From positions 1 through 64,000 of the forward strand of contig NZ_JMCL01000007.1 in assembly GCF_000690905.1 (NCBI RefSeq): a DNA stretch of 64,000 nt. Reading direction: 5' to 3'. Shown here in pieces: positions 44,010 to 54,011 of the stretch (the first letter of the stretch is position 1; every line of letters begins with the position of its first letter). The position numbers and the translations under genes were made by a program. The stretch comes from Pseudomonas sp. Ant30-3. Lineage in GTDB: Bacteria; Pseudomonadota; Gammaproteobacteria; Pseudomonadales; Pseudomonadaceae. The notes beneath the pieces are model-generated. The model was given only the letters and a program-made list of their open reading frames with translations. It did not search any database and had not been told where the DNA came from.

Positions 44010-45134
44010 ATGTTCGAACTCGATCACGACCTTGCCCAGGATATCGTCGACCGGGCAATGGCCATCCTGCCGTACAACGTCAATGTCATGGACAGCCAGG
44101 GCCTGATTCTGGGCAGTGGTGAACCGGAAAGAGTCAACACTCGCCACGAAGGCGCGCAGCTGGTGCTGGCCAACGGGCGAGTGGTGGAAATCGACGCGCA
44201 GACCGCGATCCATCTCAAAGGTGTTCAGCCGGGGATCAATCTGCCGCTGCTGCTTGATCAGCGTTTGATCGGCGTGCTTGGCATTACCGGCGACCCCGAG
44301 CAATTGCGCACTTATGCCGAGCTGGTTCGCATGACCGCGGAAATGCTGGTGGGCCAACGCAACCAGCAAGGCGAGCAGCAATGGCGGCGCCAGCGTTGCG
44401 CTGATCTGCTGGCATTGCTGATGACTGAGGCTAGCGATTCGCCGCGGCTGATCGATGAAGCGCAACAGCTCGGCCTCAAGCCGCAGCTTAACCGGGTGCC
44501 TTGTCTGTTCGAGCTGGGCATGGAACACGGACCGGGGCAAACCGTTGACGCTCTTGGCGCCTGGCTGACCAGCCGTTATCCGGACAGTTGGTGCGTGAGT
44601 TCCGCGAAGTCTTCATTGCTCTGGTGCCGACCGGCCAGCCAGGCGATTGAAAACGAACGGTTGCTGGAAAAGCTGGAAGGCCTTGGCTGGAATATTCTGC
44701 GCATTGCCGTGGGCGGGCAGGCCGAGGGCCTGGCGGGGTTGCGCCGTTGTTATCGGCAGGTGGCAGATCTGCTGGCGTATGGGCGCGACGTTTTGCCCGC
44801 ATCACGATTGTTGACGCTGAGCCGCCATCAGCTACCCGTGTTGCTATGGCGGCACCGCGCTGATGATGCGCTGGACGAGCTGCTTAGCCCTTTGCGCAAA
44901 GTCATCGCCAGAGACGGTAACGGCCAGTTGCTGGCGACGTTGCGCAGATGGTGCGATCACGATGGCCAGAGCCAGGCTTGCGCCGATGCGCTGGGCATTC
45001 ATCGCAACAGTCTGCGCTATCGCATGGAGCGCATCGCCGAGTTGAGCGGCGTCGATCCGCTGCGGCTCGACGGCATGCTCGCGCTGTACCTGGGCGTTCA
45101 ACTGCTCCCGCACCACGAAGTCCCGGCGCTGTAG
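44010..45134 (+). CDS. cdaR: CdaR-type sugar diacid/glycerate regulator
   Basis: A 374-residue regulator from MFELDHDLAQDIVDRAMAIL with AAGGATCAACCCT upstream. Residues 1-140 form the diacid-recognition domain (PF05651; NVMDSQGLILGSGEPERVNT). The C-terminal PucR-like helix-turn-helix is ACADALGIHRNSLRYRMERI. E. coli CdaR activates galactarate, glucarate and glycerate genes. The glycerate kinase gene directly downstream in the same direction supports this role. The long upstream extension of the frame is not used. Confidence 0.9.
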   Translation: MFELDHDLAQDIVDRAMAILPYNVNVMDSQGLILGSGEPERVNTRHEGAQLVLANGRVVEIDAQTAIHLKGVQPGINLPLLLDQRLIGVLGITGDPEQLRTYAELVRMTAEMLVGQRNQQGEQQWRRQRCADLLALLMTEASDSPRLIDEAQQLGLKPQLNRVPCLFELGMEHGPGQTVDALGAWLTSRYPDSWCVSSAKSSLLWCRPASQAIENERLLEKLEGLGWNILRIAVGGQAEGLAGLRRCYRQVADLLAYGRDVLPASRLLTLSRHQLPVLLWRHRADDALDELLSPLRKVIARDGNGQLLATLRRWCDHDGQSQACADALGIHRNSLRYRMERIAELSGVDPLRLDGMLALYLGVQLLPHHEVPAL

Positions 45135-45160
45135 CAGGTAGCGAGGCCGCGAGGCTTATT

Positions 45161-45196
45161 TGTAGCAGCTGTCGAGCTTGCGAGGCTGCGTCCGGG
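45161..45196. repeat. Single REP element (TGTAGCAGCTG family)
   Basis: TGTAGCAGCTGTCGAGCTTG followed by CGAGGCTGCGTCCGGG, between cdaR and the glycerate kinase gene. Confidence 0.7.
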
Positions 45197-45307
45197 CAGC
45201 GGGTTTGTCAGAATGAACAATAATCCTCTCTGCCGCTTGTGCAGCCGACCGGCGTTATTGTCCGGGGCAGATGGCAGCATGAAGGCATTGCCCAGCGGAG
45301 AATTCCC

Positions 45308-46450
45308 ATGAAAATCGTCATCGCCCCCGATTCGTTCAAGGACAGCCTGAGTGCCCAGGCGGTGGCCGACGCCATCGCGTTGGGGTTGGCGGACGTCTGG
45401 CCCGATGCGCAGTTGATCAAGTGTCCGATGGCCGATGGCGGCGAAGGCACGATCGAGTCGGTGCTGGCGGCCTGCTCAGGCCAATTGCGTCGGGCCAGCG
45501 TTCGCGGGCCGTTGGGGGCTGCGGTGGATGCCGCTTGGGGCTGGTTGCCCGACAGCCACACGGCCATCATCGAAATGGCCGAGGCCAGCGGGCTGCAACT
45601 GGTCCCGACAGGGCAGCGGGATGCGTGCGTCAGCACTACGTTCGGCACCGGCGAGCTGATTCGTCAGGCGATGGATGCTGGAGCGCAGCGGGTGATCCTG
45701 GCGATTGGCGGCAGCGCCACCAATGACGGTGGCGCGGGTGCAATGCAAGCCCTGGGGGTGAAACTGCGAGATGCTCAGGATCAGGAATTGCCACCGGGCG
45801 GCCTGGCGTTGGCGCAATTGGCGCGGATCGATCTGAGTGAACTTGATCCGCGCCTCGCGCAGGTACGCTTCGACATTGCCGCTGACGTCGACAATCCACT
45901 GTGCGGCCGCCACGGCGCCTCAGCGATCTTCGGACCGCAGAAAGGCGCCACGCCGCAGCAGGTCGAGCAACTGGACAGCGCCCTCGGACACTTCGCCCAA
46001 CACTGTGCCGGCGTCCTGGGCAAAGACGTCCGCGACGAGCCGGGCAGCGGCGCTGCAGGCGGCCTGGGGTTTGCGGCCAAGGCGTTTCTGGGGGCGCAGT
46101 TCAAGGCCGGGGTCGAGGTGGTGGCTGATCTGGTCGGTCTCGCTGAAGCGGTGATAGAGGCTGATCTGGTCATCACCGGCGAAGGTCGTTTCGACGCCCA
46201 GACCTTGCGCGGCAAAACGCCCTTCGGTGTCGCGCGGATTGCCCGGCACCAGCGGGTGCCGGTCATCGTCCTCGCTGGCACGCTGGGCGAGAATTATCAG
46301 GCTCTCTATAAGCATGGCATCGACGCCGCATTCGCGCTGGCCAGCGGGCCGATGACGCTGGAGCAAGCGTGCGCCGAGGCGCCACGGTTGTTGCGAGAGC
46401 GAGCCACCGATATCGCCCGGGTCTGGCGGCTGGCCACGCGCAACACCTGA
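45308..46450 (+). CDS. Glycerate kinase
   Basis: A 380-residue GarK/GlxK-family kinase that phosphorylates D-glycerate, feeding glyoxylate- and aldarate-derived carbon into glycolysis. MKIVIAPDSFKDSLSAQAVA is the family N-terminus and sets the start; PMADGGEGTIESVLAA, GGSATNDGGAGAMQALG and GEGRFDAQTLRGKTPFGVAR are the conserved blocks. Whether the product is 2- or 3-phosphoglycerate cannot be told. Downstream of cdaR, its probable activator. Confidence 0.94.
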   Translation: MKIVIAPDSFKDSLSAQAVADAIALGLADVWPDAQLIKCPMADGGEGTIESVLAACSGQLRRASVRGPLGAAVDAAWGWLPDSHTAIIEMAEASGLQLVPTGQRDACVSTTFGTGELIRQAMDAGAQRVILAIGGSATNDGGAGAMQALGVKLRDAQDQELPPGGLALAQLARIDLSELDPRLAQVRFDIAADVDNPLCGRHGASAIFGPQKGATPQQVEQLDSALGHFAQHCAGVLGKDVRDEPGSGAAGGLGFAAKAFLGAQFKAGVEVVADLVGLAEAVIEADLVITGEGRFDAQTLRGKTPFGVARIARHQRVPVIVLAGTLGENYQALYKHGIDAAFALASGPMTLEQACAEAPRLLRERATDIARVWRLATRNT

Positions 46451-46497
46451 TCAAATTTGAGTGGATGGGAGCGATACGCCCGCAATGATGGGGGAGA

Positions 46498-46562
46498 GCG
46501 TAGCAGCGGACGCAGCCTCGCAGGCTCGGCAGCTGCTACAGATCAGGACGCAGCTGCTACAG
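46498..46562. repeat. REP pair with partial third copy (TGTAGCAGCTG family)
   Basis: GTAGCAGCGGACGCAGCCTC, then GCAGGCTCGGCAGCTGCTAC, then a partial GGACGCAGCTGCTACAGA. The third fragment makes this cluster irregular. No gene lies between 46451 and 46736. Confidence 0.7.
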
Positions 46563-46736
46563 ACTCAAATATATTTTCGCGGGTGCACGCGGGAATTCTT
46601 AACACCAGCCGATACAGCTAACAGGCGCACCCACCTTCTTACATCAGTGCCGCCAAACTGAACCGGGTGCCGCAAACCCGGCCATTCAGTCACCTCGGCA
46701 AGGACGCTCGCCGTTTCATCATCCGAGTATCGTCCT

Positions 46737-48362
46737 ATGTCCCTGCGTAATCTGAACATCGCGCCCCGAGCATTTCTGGGTTTTGCCTTTATTGCTTTGC
46801 TGGTGGTCGTCCTGGGCATGTTCGCTGCGAGCCGTATGACGATCATCCACAAGGCTTCCATGGACATGGGCGCGACACAGCTGCCCAGCGTCGGATTCCT
46901 CGGCAACATGACCGAAAATGTCCTGCGTATGCGCATTCTTTCGTTCCGGGTGCTGGTCAACCGTGATCCGGCCGCGTTGCAGGAAGCTCAGGCACGAATT
47001 GCCGTTCTCGTCGACAAGCTCCGCAGTGCGCAGGCCAGTTATGCGGCGCTGCCGGCTCAGCCGGAAGAGATCGCGCTGTACAAGACATTCACCGCGACCC
47101 TCGACAGCTACATGCAAGCGCAAACGCAAATGTTAGAGTTGTCGCGGCAGGGCAATCTCGATGAAATGCGCAGCCTGATCAATACGCGGATCAAGGACGG
47201 CACCGACCAAATGGGCGAGCAGCTCAACAAACTGGTGGCACTCAATACGCTTTACGCGAAGGGCGCCCTGGCGCAGGCGGGCGAAGAATACCGCAACGCC
47301 ATTACCGGCATCATTGTTGTGTCTGTTGTTGCCGCATTGATGACCGTATTGTTGGCCTGGTTGCTGACTCGAAGCATCGTCACGCCATTGAATCGCGCGC
47401 TGACAGCCGCGCAAACCATCGCGAGCGGCAATCTGAGTAAAGTCATCGAGGTCGACGGCAAGGATGAACCGGCGCGTTTGCTTGGCGCCTTGTCCGCCAT
47501 GCAGGACAACTTGCGCAAGACCATCGAACAAATCGCCGGTTCCGCCACTCAGTTGGGGGCCGCAGCCGAGGAACTCAGCGCGGTGACCGAAGAAGCATCC
47601 CGCGGGCTGCAACAACAGAATAACGAGATCGAACAGGCCGCGACCGCCGTCAACGAGATGACGGCGGCCGTGGAAGAGGTCGCGCGCAATGCGGTTTCGA
47701 CTTCGCAAGCCTCGAACCATTCGACCCAGGTGGCACGTGATGGACGTGATCGAGTGGTGGAAACCGTCGACGCTATTCAGACCATGACCCATGACGTGCA
47801 GAACACCTCCCTGATGATCGAAGGCCTGGCTGCTCAGGGGCGCGATATCGGCAAAGTGCTGGACGTGATCCGCGCCATCGCCGAGCAGACCAACCTGTTG
47901 GCCCTCAACGCTGCCATCGAAGCGGCGCGTGCCGGGGAAGCCGGTCGTGGTTTTGCCGTAGTGGCGGACGAGGTGCGGGCGTTGGCCCATCGGACGGCGC
48001 AATCGACTCAGGAAATCGAGAAGATGGTCGCCGGCATCCAGAACGGCACCGGTGAAGCGGTCTCCTCGATGCAGCAAAGCAATCATCGCACTCAGAGTAC
48101 TTTGGAGATGGCCCGTGCCGCTGGCGTGGCCCTGGATCAGATCACTCAATCGATCCAGCTGATCAATGAGCGCAACCTGGTGATCGCCAGCGCTTCGGAA
48201 GAACAGGCGCAAGTATCCCGTGAAGTCGACCGCAATCTGGTGAATATCCGCGACCTGGCCACGCAGTCCGCCGCTGGCGCCAACCAGACCAGCGCAGCCA
48301 CGCATGAACTGTCGCGCCTGGCTGTAGATTTGAACGCGATGGTGGCGCGATTCGTGATTTGA
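46737..48362 (+). CDS. Methyl-accepting chemotaxis protein with four-helix-bundle sensor
   Basis: A 541-residue transmembrane chemoreceptor. Helix 1 is at about 12-32, a periplasmic four-helix bundle (4HB_MCP type) spans about 33-185, helix 2 ([20 protein letters not shown]) follows, then a HAMP domain ([20 protein letters not shown]). The signalling tip [20 protein letters not shown] with [20 protein letters not shown] is intact. No C-terminal CheR-binding pentapeptide is seen. The ligand is unknown. Confidence 0.94.
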   Translation: MSLRNLNIAPRAFLGFAFIALLVVVLGMFAASRMTIIHKASMDMGATQLPSVGFLGNMTENVLRMRILSFRVLVNRDPAALQEAQARIAVLVDKLRSAQASYAALPAQPEEIALYKTFTATLDSYMQAQTQMLELSRQGNLDEMRSLINTRIKDGTDQMGEQLNKLVALNTLYAKGALAQAGEEYRNAITGIIVVSVVAALMTVLLAWLLTRSIVTPLNRALTAAQTIASGNLSKVIEVDGKDEPARLLGALSAMQDNLRKTIEQIAGSATQLGAAAEELSAVTEEASRGLQQQNNEIEQAATAVNEMTAAVEEVARNAVSTSQASNHSTQVARDGRDRVVETVDAIQTMTHDVQNTSLMIEGLAAQGRDIGKVLDVIRAIAEQTNLLALNAAIEAARAGEAGRGFAVVADEVRALAHRTAQSTQEIEKMVAGIQNGTGEAVSSMQQSNHRTQSTLEMARAAGVALDQITQSIQLINERNLVIASASEEQAQVSREVDRNLVNIRDLATQSAAGANQTSAATHELSRLAVDLNAMVARFVI

Positions 48363-48402
48363 GATAGGGTTGAGACTGGATCCCGCGCGACAGGAGAAGT
48401 AA

Positions 48403-49590
48403 ATGCGCTATTCAGCCTTGACCCAACGAATCGCCGGTGACGGAGCGGCGGCCTGGCAGATTCATTATCGAGCGCTGGAATTGCGCGAGCAGGGCGTCGA
48501 CGTGCTGTTGCTGTCGGTGGGTGATCCGGATTTCGACACCCCCCGACCCATCGTCCAGGCCTGCGTCGACAGCCTGCTGGCGGGTGACACGCATTATCCT
48601 GACGTGCGCGGGATTCGCGGATTGCGCGACAGCATCGTCAACCGCTATCGACGGCACTGCGGCCAGGTGCTGGAGGCCGATCAGGTGATCGTCGTACCCG
48701 GCGCTCAGTGCGGCGTCTATTCGGTCGCGCAATGCCTGTTGAATCCAGGTGATGAAGTCATCGTCGCCGAGCCGATGTACGTGACGTATGAAGGCGTGTT
48801 CGGCGCCATCGGGGCGAAAGTGGTGCCCGTGGCGGTGCGTCCGGAGAACGGCTTTCGCATCGATCCGGCAGACGTCGCGGCGCAGATCACGGCCAAAACT
48901 CGCGTCATCGTGCTCAACAGTCCGAATAATCCTTCTGGTGCGAGTTTGTCATTGATGATCTGGCAGCAGTTGGCAGCGCTGTGCATTCATCACGACCTGT
49001 GGCTGATCAGTGACGAGGTTTACAGCGAGCTTTTGTACGAGGGCCACCACATCAGTCCGGCCAGTTTGCCCGGCATGGCCGAGCGCACGGCGACCATCAA
49101 CAGCCTGTCCAAATCCCACGCCATGAGCGGTTGGCGGGTGGGCTGGGTGCTGGGGCCGAAAACGTTGATCGACCATCTGGAGCACCTGTCGCTGTGCATG
49201 TTGTTTGGCATTCCGGAATTTGTCCAAAAAGCGGCACAGGCGGCGCTGGAAAGTGATCTGCCGGAAGTGGCGCTGATGCGCGATGAGTATCGTCAGAGGC
49301 GTGACCTGGTGTGCGCGAGCCTGAGCCGCTGCCCGGGCATTCGACCGATTCGGCCTGATGGCGGGATGTTCGTGATGGTTGATATTCGCCAGACCGGGCT
49401 CTGTGCGCAGCGATTCGCCGAACGTTTGCTGGACGGATATGGCGTCTCGGTGCTGGCGGGCGAAGCCTTCGGCCCGAGCGCGGCGGGGCATATCCGTATT
49501 GGTTTGGTGGTGAGCCAATTGAAACTGGCCGACGCCTGCCGGCGGATTGCGTTGTGCGCAGGGGATCTTATCGAAGGGCGGCGCGCCTGA
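48403..49590 (+). CDS. aruH: Arginine:pyruvate transaminase AruH
   Basis: A 395-residue class I PLP aminotransferase. The overall sequence (MRYSALTQRIAGDGAAAWQI, LLLSVGDPDFDTP, QVIVVPGAQCGVYSVAQCLL) strongly recalls P. aeruginosa AruH, which transaminates L-arginine to 2-ketoarginine. The PLP lysine is Lys237 in SLSKSHAMSGWRVGW. In P. aeruginosa the 2-ketoarginine decarboxylase gene aruI is adjacent, but it is absent here. GGAGAAGTAA precedes the start. Confidence 0.85.
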   Translation: MRYSALTQRIAGDGAAAWQIHYRALELREQGVDVLLLSVGDPDFDTPRPIVQACVDSLLAGDTHYPDVRGIRGLRDSIVNRYRRHCGQVLEADQVIVVPGAQCGVYSVAQCLLNPGDEVIVAEPMYVTYEGVFGAIGAKVVPVAVRPENGFRIDPADVAAQITAKTRVIVLNSPNNPSGASLSLMIWQQLAALCIHHDLWLISDEVYSELLYEGHHISPASLPGMAERTATINSLSKSHAMSGWRVGWVLGPKTLIDHLEHLSLCMLFGIPEFVQKAAQAALESDLPEVALMRDEYRQRRDLVCASLSRCPGIRPIRPDGGMFVMVDIRQTGLCAQRFAERLLDGYGVSVLAGEAFGPSAAGHIRIGLVVSQLKLADACRRIALCAGDLIEGRRA

Positions 49591-49612
49591 AGATTTTATG
49601 GTGTGTGTGTTG

Positions 49613-49714
49613 GCTTCATCGCGAGCAAGCTTGATCCTACAGAGGGTTTTGCGGTGTTCACAATATATGTGTTCAACGCCAAGACCCTGTGGGAGCGCGG
49701 CCTGCCCGCGAAGA
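49613..49714. repeat. REP doublet (GTGGGAGC family), one copy degenerate
   Basis: CTTCATCGCGAGCAAGCTTG then ATCCTACAG (degenerate) faces CTGTGGGAGCGCGGCCTGCC then CGCGAAG. It lies between the convergent aruH and kguD genes. Confidence 0.65.
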
Positions 49715-49737
49715 CTGGCTGACAGGTGCTGAATTCC

Positions 49738-50724
49738 TTAGCCTTGCCACGCGTCTGTATTCACCAGATTCTGTGGCCGTTCACCCGCCAGCGCCGCCAG
49801 CAGATTGTCCACCGCACACGCTGCCATCGCCTCCCGAGTCTCATGGGTCGCCGAGCCGATATGTGGTGTCGCTACCACGTTGTGCGTTTGCAGCAATGGC
49901 GAGTCAGAGCCAAGCGGTTCACGCTCGAACACATCCAGCCCCGCCGCGCGAATTTGCCCCGCACGCAACGCATCGACCATCGCCGCTTCGTCCACCACTT
50001 TGCCTCGAGAGATATTGATGAAAATCGTCTCCGGGCGCATCTGCGCAAATTGTTCTGCACCGATCAGCCGTTCGGTTTCAGCGGTCAGCGGTAATGTCAG
50101 GCAGACAAAATCCGCTTCTTGCAACAACGCCGCCAAGCTGCGGTATTGCGCATCGAACCGCTGTTCCACCGCCGGTTTTGGCGAGTGGCTGTGATAGATG
50201 ATCGGCATGCCAAACCCGAAATGCCCACGCTGAGCCAAAGCCTCACCGATACGCCCCATGCCGATGATGCCGAGGGTTTTGCCGTGCACGTCGGTGCCGA
50301 AGTGCGCCGGGCCGACATTACGCGTCCATTCGCCGGCGCGAACTATGTTGGCCAGTTCCACCACCCGCCGGGCTGTCGTCAGGATCAGCGCAAAACCGGT
50401 GTCGGCGGTGGTTTCAGTGAGTACGTCCGGCGTGTTGCTGAGCAGGATCCGGCGCTCGGTCAGGTAGTCGATGTCGTAGTTGTCGACGCCTACCGAAACG
50501 CTGGCAATCGCTTGCAGATGCGGCGCCAGATCCAGCAGCGCGGCGTCGAGTTTGAGGCTGGCCCCGAGTAACCCGTGAGCACGGGGCAGGGCGTCGTGTA
50601 GTTGCGCCAGGCCGGCGGCGTCGAGGCTCTCGATCAGCGTGACCTCGGCCTGCTGCTGCAATCGAGCCATCAGCGGCGGCGAGAGTTTTTTGTACAACAC
50701 AACGTGCTTTTTCATCGTCGTCAT
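49738..50724 (-). CDS. kguD: 2-ketogluconate 6-phosphate reductase (D-2-hydroxyacid dehydrogenase family)
   Basis: A 328-residue NAD(P)H-dependent enzyme that reduces 2-keto-6-phosphogluconate to 6-phosphogluconate. GIIGMGRIGEALAQRG is the nucleotide fold; the catalytic Arg is in NISRGKVVDE, followed by DVFEREPL and the acid/base His in ATPHIGSATHE. Alone it could be read as a glyoxylate/hydroxypyruvate reductase; its place at the end of kguE-K-T gives the specific role. Start at MTTMKKHVVLYKKLS; MKKHVV three codons later is also possible. Confidence 0.92.
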   Translation of the reverse strand: MTTMKKHVVLYKKLSPPLMARLQQQAEVTLIESLDAAGLAQLHDALPRAHGLLGASLKLDAALLDLAPHLQAIASVSVGVDNYDIDYLTERRILLSNTPDVLTETTADTGFALILTTARRVVELANIVRAGEWTRNVGPAHFGTDVHGKTLGIIGMGRIGEALAQRGHFGFGMPIIYHSHSPKPAVEQRFDAQYRSLAALLQEADFVCLTLPLTAETERLIGAEQFAQMRPETIFINISRGKVVDEAAMVDALRAGQIRAAGLDVFEREPLGSDSPLLQTHNVVATPHIGSATHETREAMAACAVDNLLAALAGERPQNLVNTDAWQG

Positions 50725-50736
50725 CTCAACTTCAAT

Positions 50737-52035
50737 TCAGGAATGAGTTGCCATCGGCTGTTGCCCAACCGGTTTGGCAACGACCCGGTCACTGGCGCCG
50801 GGCTTGAGGAAAATCGTCAGCACCACGGACAGCATCAGCGCGCCGCTCATTAACAGATAGGATGCTCCGGGCGAACCGGTGGAGCTGTTCAAATAGCCGA
50901 CCAGATACGAACCGCCAAACGAACCGAGTGCGCCCATGCTGTTGATTAGCGCCATCGCGCCCCCCGCAACGTTGGCTGGAAGAATCTCCGGCACAATCGC
51001 GAAGAACGGCCCGTAAGGCGCGTACATGCAAGCACCGGCAATCACCAGCAAGGTGTACGACCACCAGAAATGTTCGGCACCGAGGGCGTAGGAACCGTAA
51101 AAAGCTATAGAAGCAATCAGCAATGGCGGCCAGACAAAGCGTTTACGTTTCTGCAGTTTGTCCGAGCCCCAAGAGACCAGCAGCATGGCGATCACTGCGG
51201 CCAGGTAAGGCAATGCCGAGAGCCAACCCGCTTCAACCATGTCCATCTGCGCGCCAGCCTTGAGGATCGATGGCAACCACAGCACAAAACCATAAACACC
51301 GATGCTCCAGCAGAAAAACTGCAGCGCCAGAATAATCACCTTCGGCGAGCGAAACGCTTCGGCGTAGTTCTTTACCGCTTTCATACCAACCTGTTCGGCG
51401 GCGAGGGCGCTTTCCAGGTCATGCTTTTCCTCATCGCTCAGCCACTTCGCTTGGGACGGTCGATCATCCGCGAGGCGCCACCAGATGAACGCCCAGAATA
51501 CCGCCGGCAAACCTTCGATGATGAACATCCAGCGCCAGCTGTAATGCTGCACCAGATAGCCAGACACCACTGACATCCAGAGCATGGTCACCGGGTTGCC
51601 GAGGATCAGGAAGGTGTTGGCCCGCGAGCGTTCGGCACGGGTGAACCAGTGGCAGAGGTAGACCAGCATCGCCGGCATGACCGCGGCTTCGACCACGCCG
51701 AGCATGAAGCGGATGACGATCAGCCAGTAGGCGCTGGAGACCACCCCGGTCAATGTCGCGAGGCCGCCCCAGAGAATCAGGCTGACGAAAATCAGCTTCT
51801 TCACGCTGTGCCTTTGCGCATAGATCGCGCCCGGCACCTGGAAGAAAAAGTAGCCAAGGAAGAACAGCGCGCCGAGCAAAGAAGACATCCCGGGTGTGAT
51901 CATCAGGTCGTCGGCCATGCCGGAGGCGGCGGCGAACCCGTAGTTGGCGCGATCCAGATACGCCAGGCTGTAGGTGACGAACACGATGGGCATGATGTAC
52001 CACCAGCGGCGGGCGGCGAGTGTTGCAGTTTTCAT
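50737..52035 (-). CDS. kguT: 2-ketogluconate transporter (MFS)
   Basis: A 432-residue major facilitator of the anion:cation symporter family with 12 helices. MKTATLAARRWWYIMPIVFV, the helix 1 YLDRANYGFAAASGM motif and RFMLGVVEAAVMPAMLVYLC match KguT-type and related sugar-acid carriers. It imports 2-ketogluconate made in the periplasm from gluconate. kguD begins 13 bp after its stop. Confidence 0.92.
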   Translation of the reverse strand: MKTATLAARRWWYIMPIVFVTYSLAYLDRANYGFAAASGMADDLMITPGMSSLLGALFFLGYFFFQVPGAIYAQRHSVKKLIFVSLILWGGLATLTGVVSSAYWLIVIRFMLGVVEAAVMPAMLVYLCHWFTRAERSRANTFLILGNPVTMLWMSVVSGYLVQHYSWRWMFIIEGLPAVFWAFIWWRLADDRPSQAKWLSDEEKHDLESALAAEQVGMKAVKNYAEAFRSPKVIILALQFFCWSIGVYGFVLWLPSILKAGAQMDMVEAGWLSALPYLAAVIAMLLVSWGSDKLQKRKRFVWPPLLIASIAFYGSYALGAEHFWWSYTLLVIAGACMYAPYGPFFAIVPEILPANVAGGAMALINSMGALGSFGGSYLVGYLNSSTGSPGASYLLMSGALMLSVVLTIFLKPGASDRVVAKPVGQQPMATHS

Positions 52036-52079
52036 GAGGGTGCTCCTGAGCTTGTTGTTTTTGTCGCAGCAGGTAACGG

Positions 52080-53162
52080 TTAAAGATCTTCAGTGACTGG
52101 GCGGGCCTCATCGCGAGCAGGCTCGCTCCCACAGGGATTGTCTAAGCTCTGCAGATCCGCTGTAGGACATGGGCGGTGTGAACACCGCAAATCTCCTGTG
52201 GGAGCGAGCCTGCTCGCGATGGCGGCCTCGAATTCGACGGACATCTGCGACCGGCTCGGCAACCCCTCCATGTCCCCACGACTCTGCACCGCGCGGCTGC
52301 CAATCCAGTTGGCACGCTCCACGGCGTCGGCAAAGCTGAGGTTTTCCAGCAGTGCGCTGATCATCCCTACCGCAAAACCATCACCGGCACCTACAGTGTC
52401 CACTACCTTTTCCACCGCTACGCCGGCCACAAAACCAGCGTGCAGATGAGTCCGGTAATAAGCACCGTGCGGGCCGAGCTTGATCGCCACGGCCTCAGCG
52501 CCCTTGTCCAGATAAAACGCGGCGATGTCAGCGGGGTCGTCCAAACCGGTGAGCAGTTGTCCTTCGCTCAACCCTGGCAACACCCAGTGGGCGAGGGCCG
52601 CAAAACGGTTTATCTCGGTGATCATTTGCTGCGTACTGGCCCACAGGTTCGGGCGCAGGTTGGGGTCGAAAGACACGCTGCGCCCGGCCTCACGCATGCG
52701 CGTCATCAATTCAAAAGACATTTCCCGAGCCGTCGCAGACAGCGCCGGTGGAATGCCGGTGGCGTGCAAATGCCGAGCCTTGAGCAGCTCGGGCATGATC
52801 GACTGCGCTGACAAATGGCTCGCCGCCGACCCGCGGCGGAAATATTCAACCAGCGGATCGCTGCCATCGTCGGCGCGGGATTTCATCTGGAAACCAGTCG
52901 GGTGTGTCGGGTCGATGGCGACATAGCTGCAATCCACGCCTTCCTTTTGCAGCGTATCGATCACAAAACGGCCGAGAGAATCATCACCGACCCGACTCAA
53001 CCACGTCACGTTGAAACCCAGCCGTGACAGGCCGATCGCGACGTTGCTGTCCGCTCCGGCAATGCGCTTGTGGAAGTGGTCGACGTGGGCCAGGTCGCCG
53101 TTGTAGTCAGCAACGAACATCGCCATGGTTTCGCCGAACGAGAGGATATCGATCTCAGACAT
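52080..53162 (-). CDS. kguK: 2-ketogluconate kinase, with a REP-encoded C-terminal tail
   Basis: A 360-residue PfkB-family sugar kinase from [20 protein letters not shown]; its ATG overlaps the kguE end by eight bases. [14 protein letters not shown] and the catalytic [13 protein letters not shown] are intact. The ordinary kinase body ends near [20 protein letters not shown]; the last roughly 45 residues (from [10 protein letters not shown] to [17 protein letters not shown]) are translated from a REP doublet, making the protein longer than the usual 315-320. It phosphorylates 2-ketogluconate at C6. The extension probably does not disturb the core, but this is inference. Confidence 0.88.
   Translation of the reverse strand: MSEIDILSFGETMAMFVADYNGDLAHVDHFHKRIAGADSNVAIGLSRLGFNVTWLSRVGDDSLGRFVIDTLQKEGVDCSYVAIDPTHPTGFQMKSRADDGSDPLVEYFRRGSAASHLSAQSIMPELLKARHLHATGIPPALSATAREMSFELMTRMREAGRSVSFDPNLRPNLWASTQQMITEINRFAALAHWVLPGLSEGQLLTGLDDPADIAAFYLDKGAEAVAIKLGPHGAYYRTHLHAGFVAGVAVEKVVDTVGAGDGFAVGMISALLENLSFADAVERANWIGSRAVQSRGDMEGLPSRSQMSVEFEAAIASRLAPTGDLRCSHRPCPTADLQSLDNPCGSEPARDEARPVTEDL
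52106..52226. repeat. REP doublet inside the kguK 3' end (GTGGGAGC family)
   Basis: CATCGCGAGCAGGCTCGCTC (left) and GGGAGCGAGCCTGCTCGCGA (right) are near-exact inverted copies. The kguK frame reads through both and stops at 52080, outside the doublet. Confidence 0.88.
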
Positions 53163-53937
53163 CAACACTCTCCAGTCGGGTTTGGCCAAGGCGGGCGAGG
53201 GTGGCGACATGCTCAGTCGTGAGTTGTACAAGGTCGTCCCCCTGCAGCGGATACTCAGCTGCACGCATCACGCCCTGAGGCATGTGGCGCAGCAGTTGTT
53301 CCCACTCATGCAGATCGCTCACAGCGGGCGGTGTGGCGACCAGTTTGCCGTCGGCGCGGCGCTGAACGGCTTTACAGTGCACGTAGCCGACGTGACGACC
53401 CAACAGGCGCGCGGCGCTGGCGGCCGGTTGGTCCTGCCAGTGCCAGTTGCCGATGTCGAAGGTCATTTTGATCGGCAAACCGTGCTGCTCGACTTCGGCG
53501 AAAAAGCGCTGGAACGGTTCGATGCGACCGCCGTGCAAGGTCTGGTCGTTTTCCACCAGCAGTTGCACCGGGCTTTTGCTGAGTACCTGGCTCAAGGTTT
53601 GAAGGTCGCTGTTATCCGTGAAGTACCCGAGCGAGACCTTAAGCCATCTGGACCCGAAAGCCTCGGCGCGTTGCAGTGCGTTGATCAGTTCGGGATTGGG
53701 TCTGGTTTGACCGGCCAGCCACAGCTCCAGCGGCGACGAAAACACGCTTTGCAGATTCTGGCCCTCGGTGGCTTTCGCGAGCTGAGCGGGATCTTCGACC
53801 GTCAGCAATTCTTCGCGCCATTCGATGCGGGTGGCGCCGGCGCTCGCCAGCGTTTCGATGAACGAGCCTTGGCCGCGTTGGCGGACAAGGTCGGCGCCGT
53901 AGCTCGACAGGCTGATGGAGACAGGTGGTTTTTTCAT
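53155..53937 (-). CDS. kguE: KguE, sugar-phosphate isomerase/epimerase-like protein of ketogluconate utilisation
   Basis: A 260-residue TIM-barrel protein of the AP endonuclease 2/xylose isomerase-like family. Metal-binding acidic residues are expected in [24 protein letters not shown] and YVHCKAVQ. In P. putida kguE is the first gene of the 2-ketogluconate operon, though its reaction is not well settled. The PtxS operator lies 15 bp upstream of the start. kguK overlaps its end. Confidence 0.9.
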   Translation of the reverse strand: MKKPPVSISLSSYGADLVRQRGQGSFIETLASAGATRIEWREELLTVEDPAQLAKATEGQNLQSVFSSPLELWLAGQTRPNPELINALQRAEAFGSRWLKVSLGYFTDNSDLQTLSQVLSKSPVQLLVENDQTLHGGRIEPFQRFFAEVEQHGLPIKMTFDIGNWHWQDQPAASAARLLGRHVGYVHCKAVQRRADGKLVATPPAVSDLHEWEQLLRHMPQGVMRAAEYPLQGDDLVQLTTEHVATLARLGQTRLESVDV

Positions 53938-53951
53938 TTGTTATCGACCTC

Positions 53952-53965
53952 TGAAACCGGTTTCA
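53952..53965 (-). promoter_or_regulatory. PtxS operator upstream of kguE
   Basis: TGAAACCGGTTTCA, the perfect palindrome reported for PtxS in P. putida and P. aeruginosa, 15 bp before the kguE start. An identical copy precedes ptxS. Confidence 0.93.
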
Positions 53966-54011
53966 TTTTTGTTCAAAAAAATAGATTCGTGTGTTTCGCG
54001 GGCCATCACAT

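Noticed and set aside
47133..48305. 390-codon minus-strand frame
   Set aside because: Antisense to the chemoreceptor gene, low-complexity composition, no family motif.
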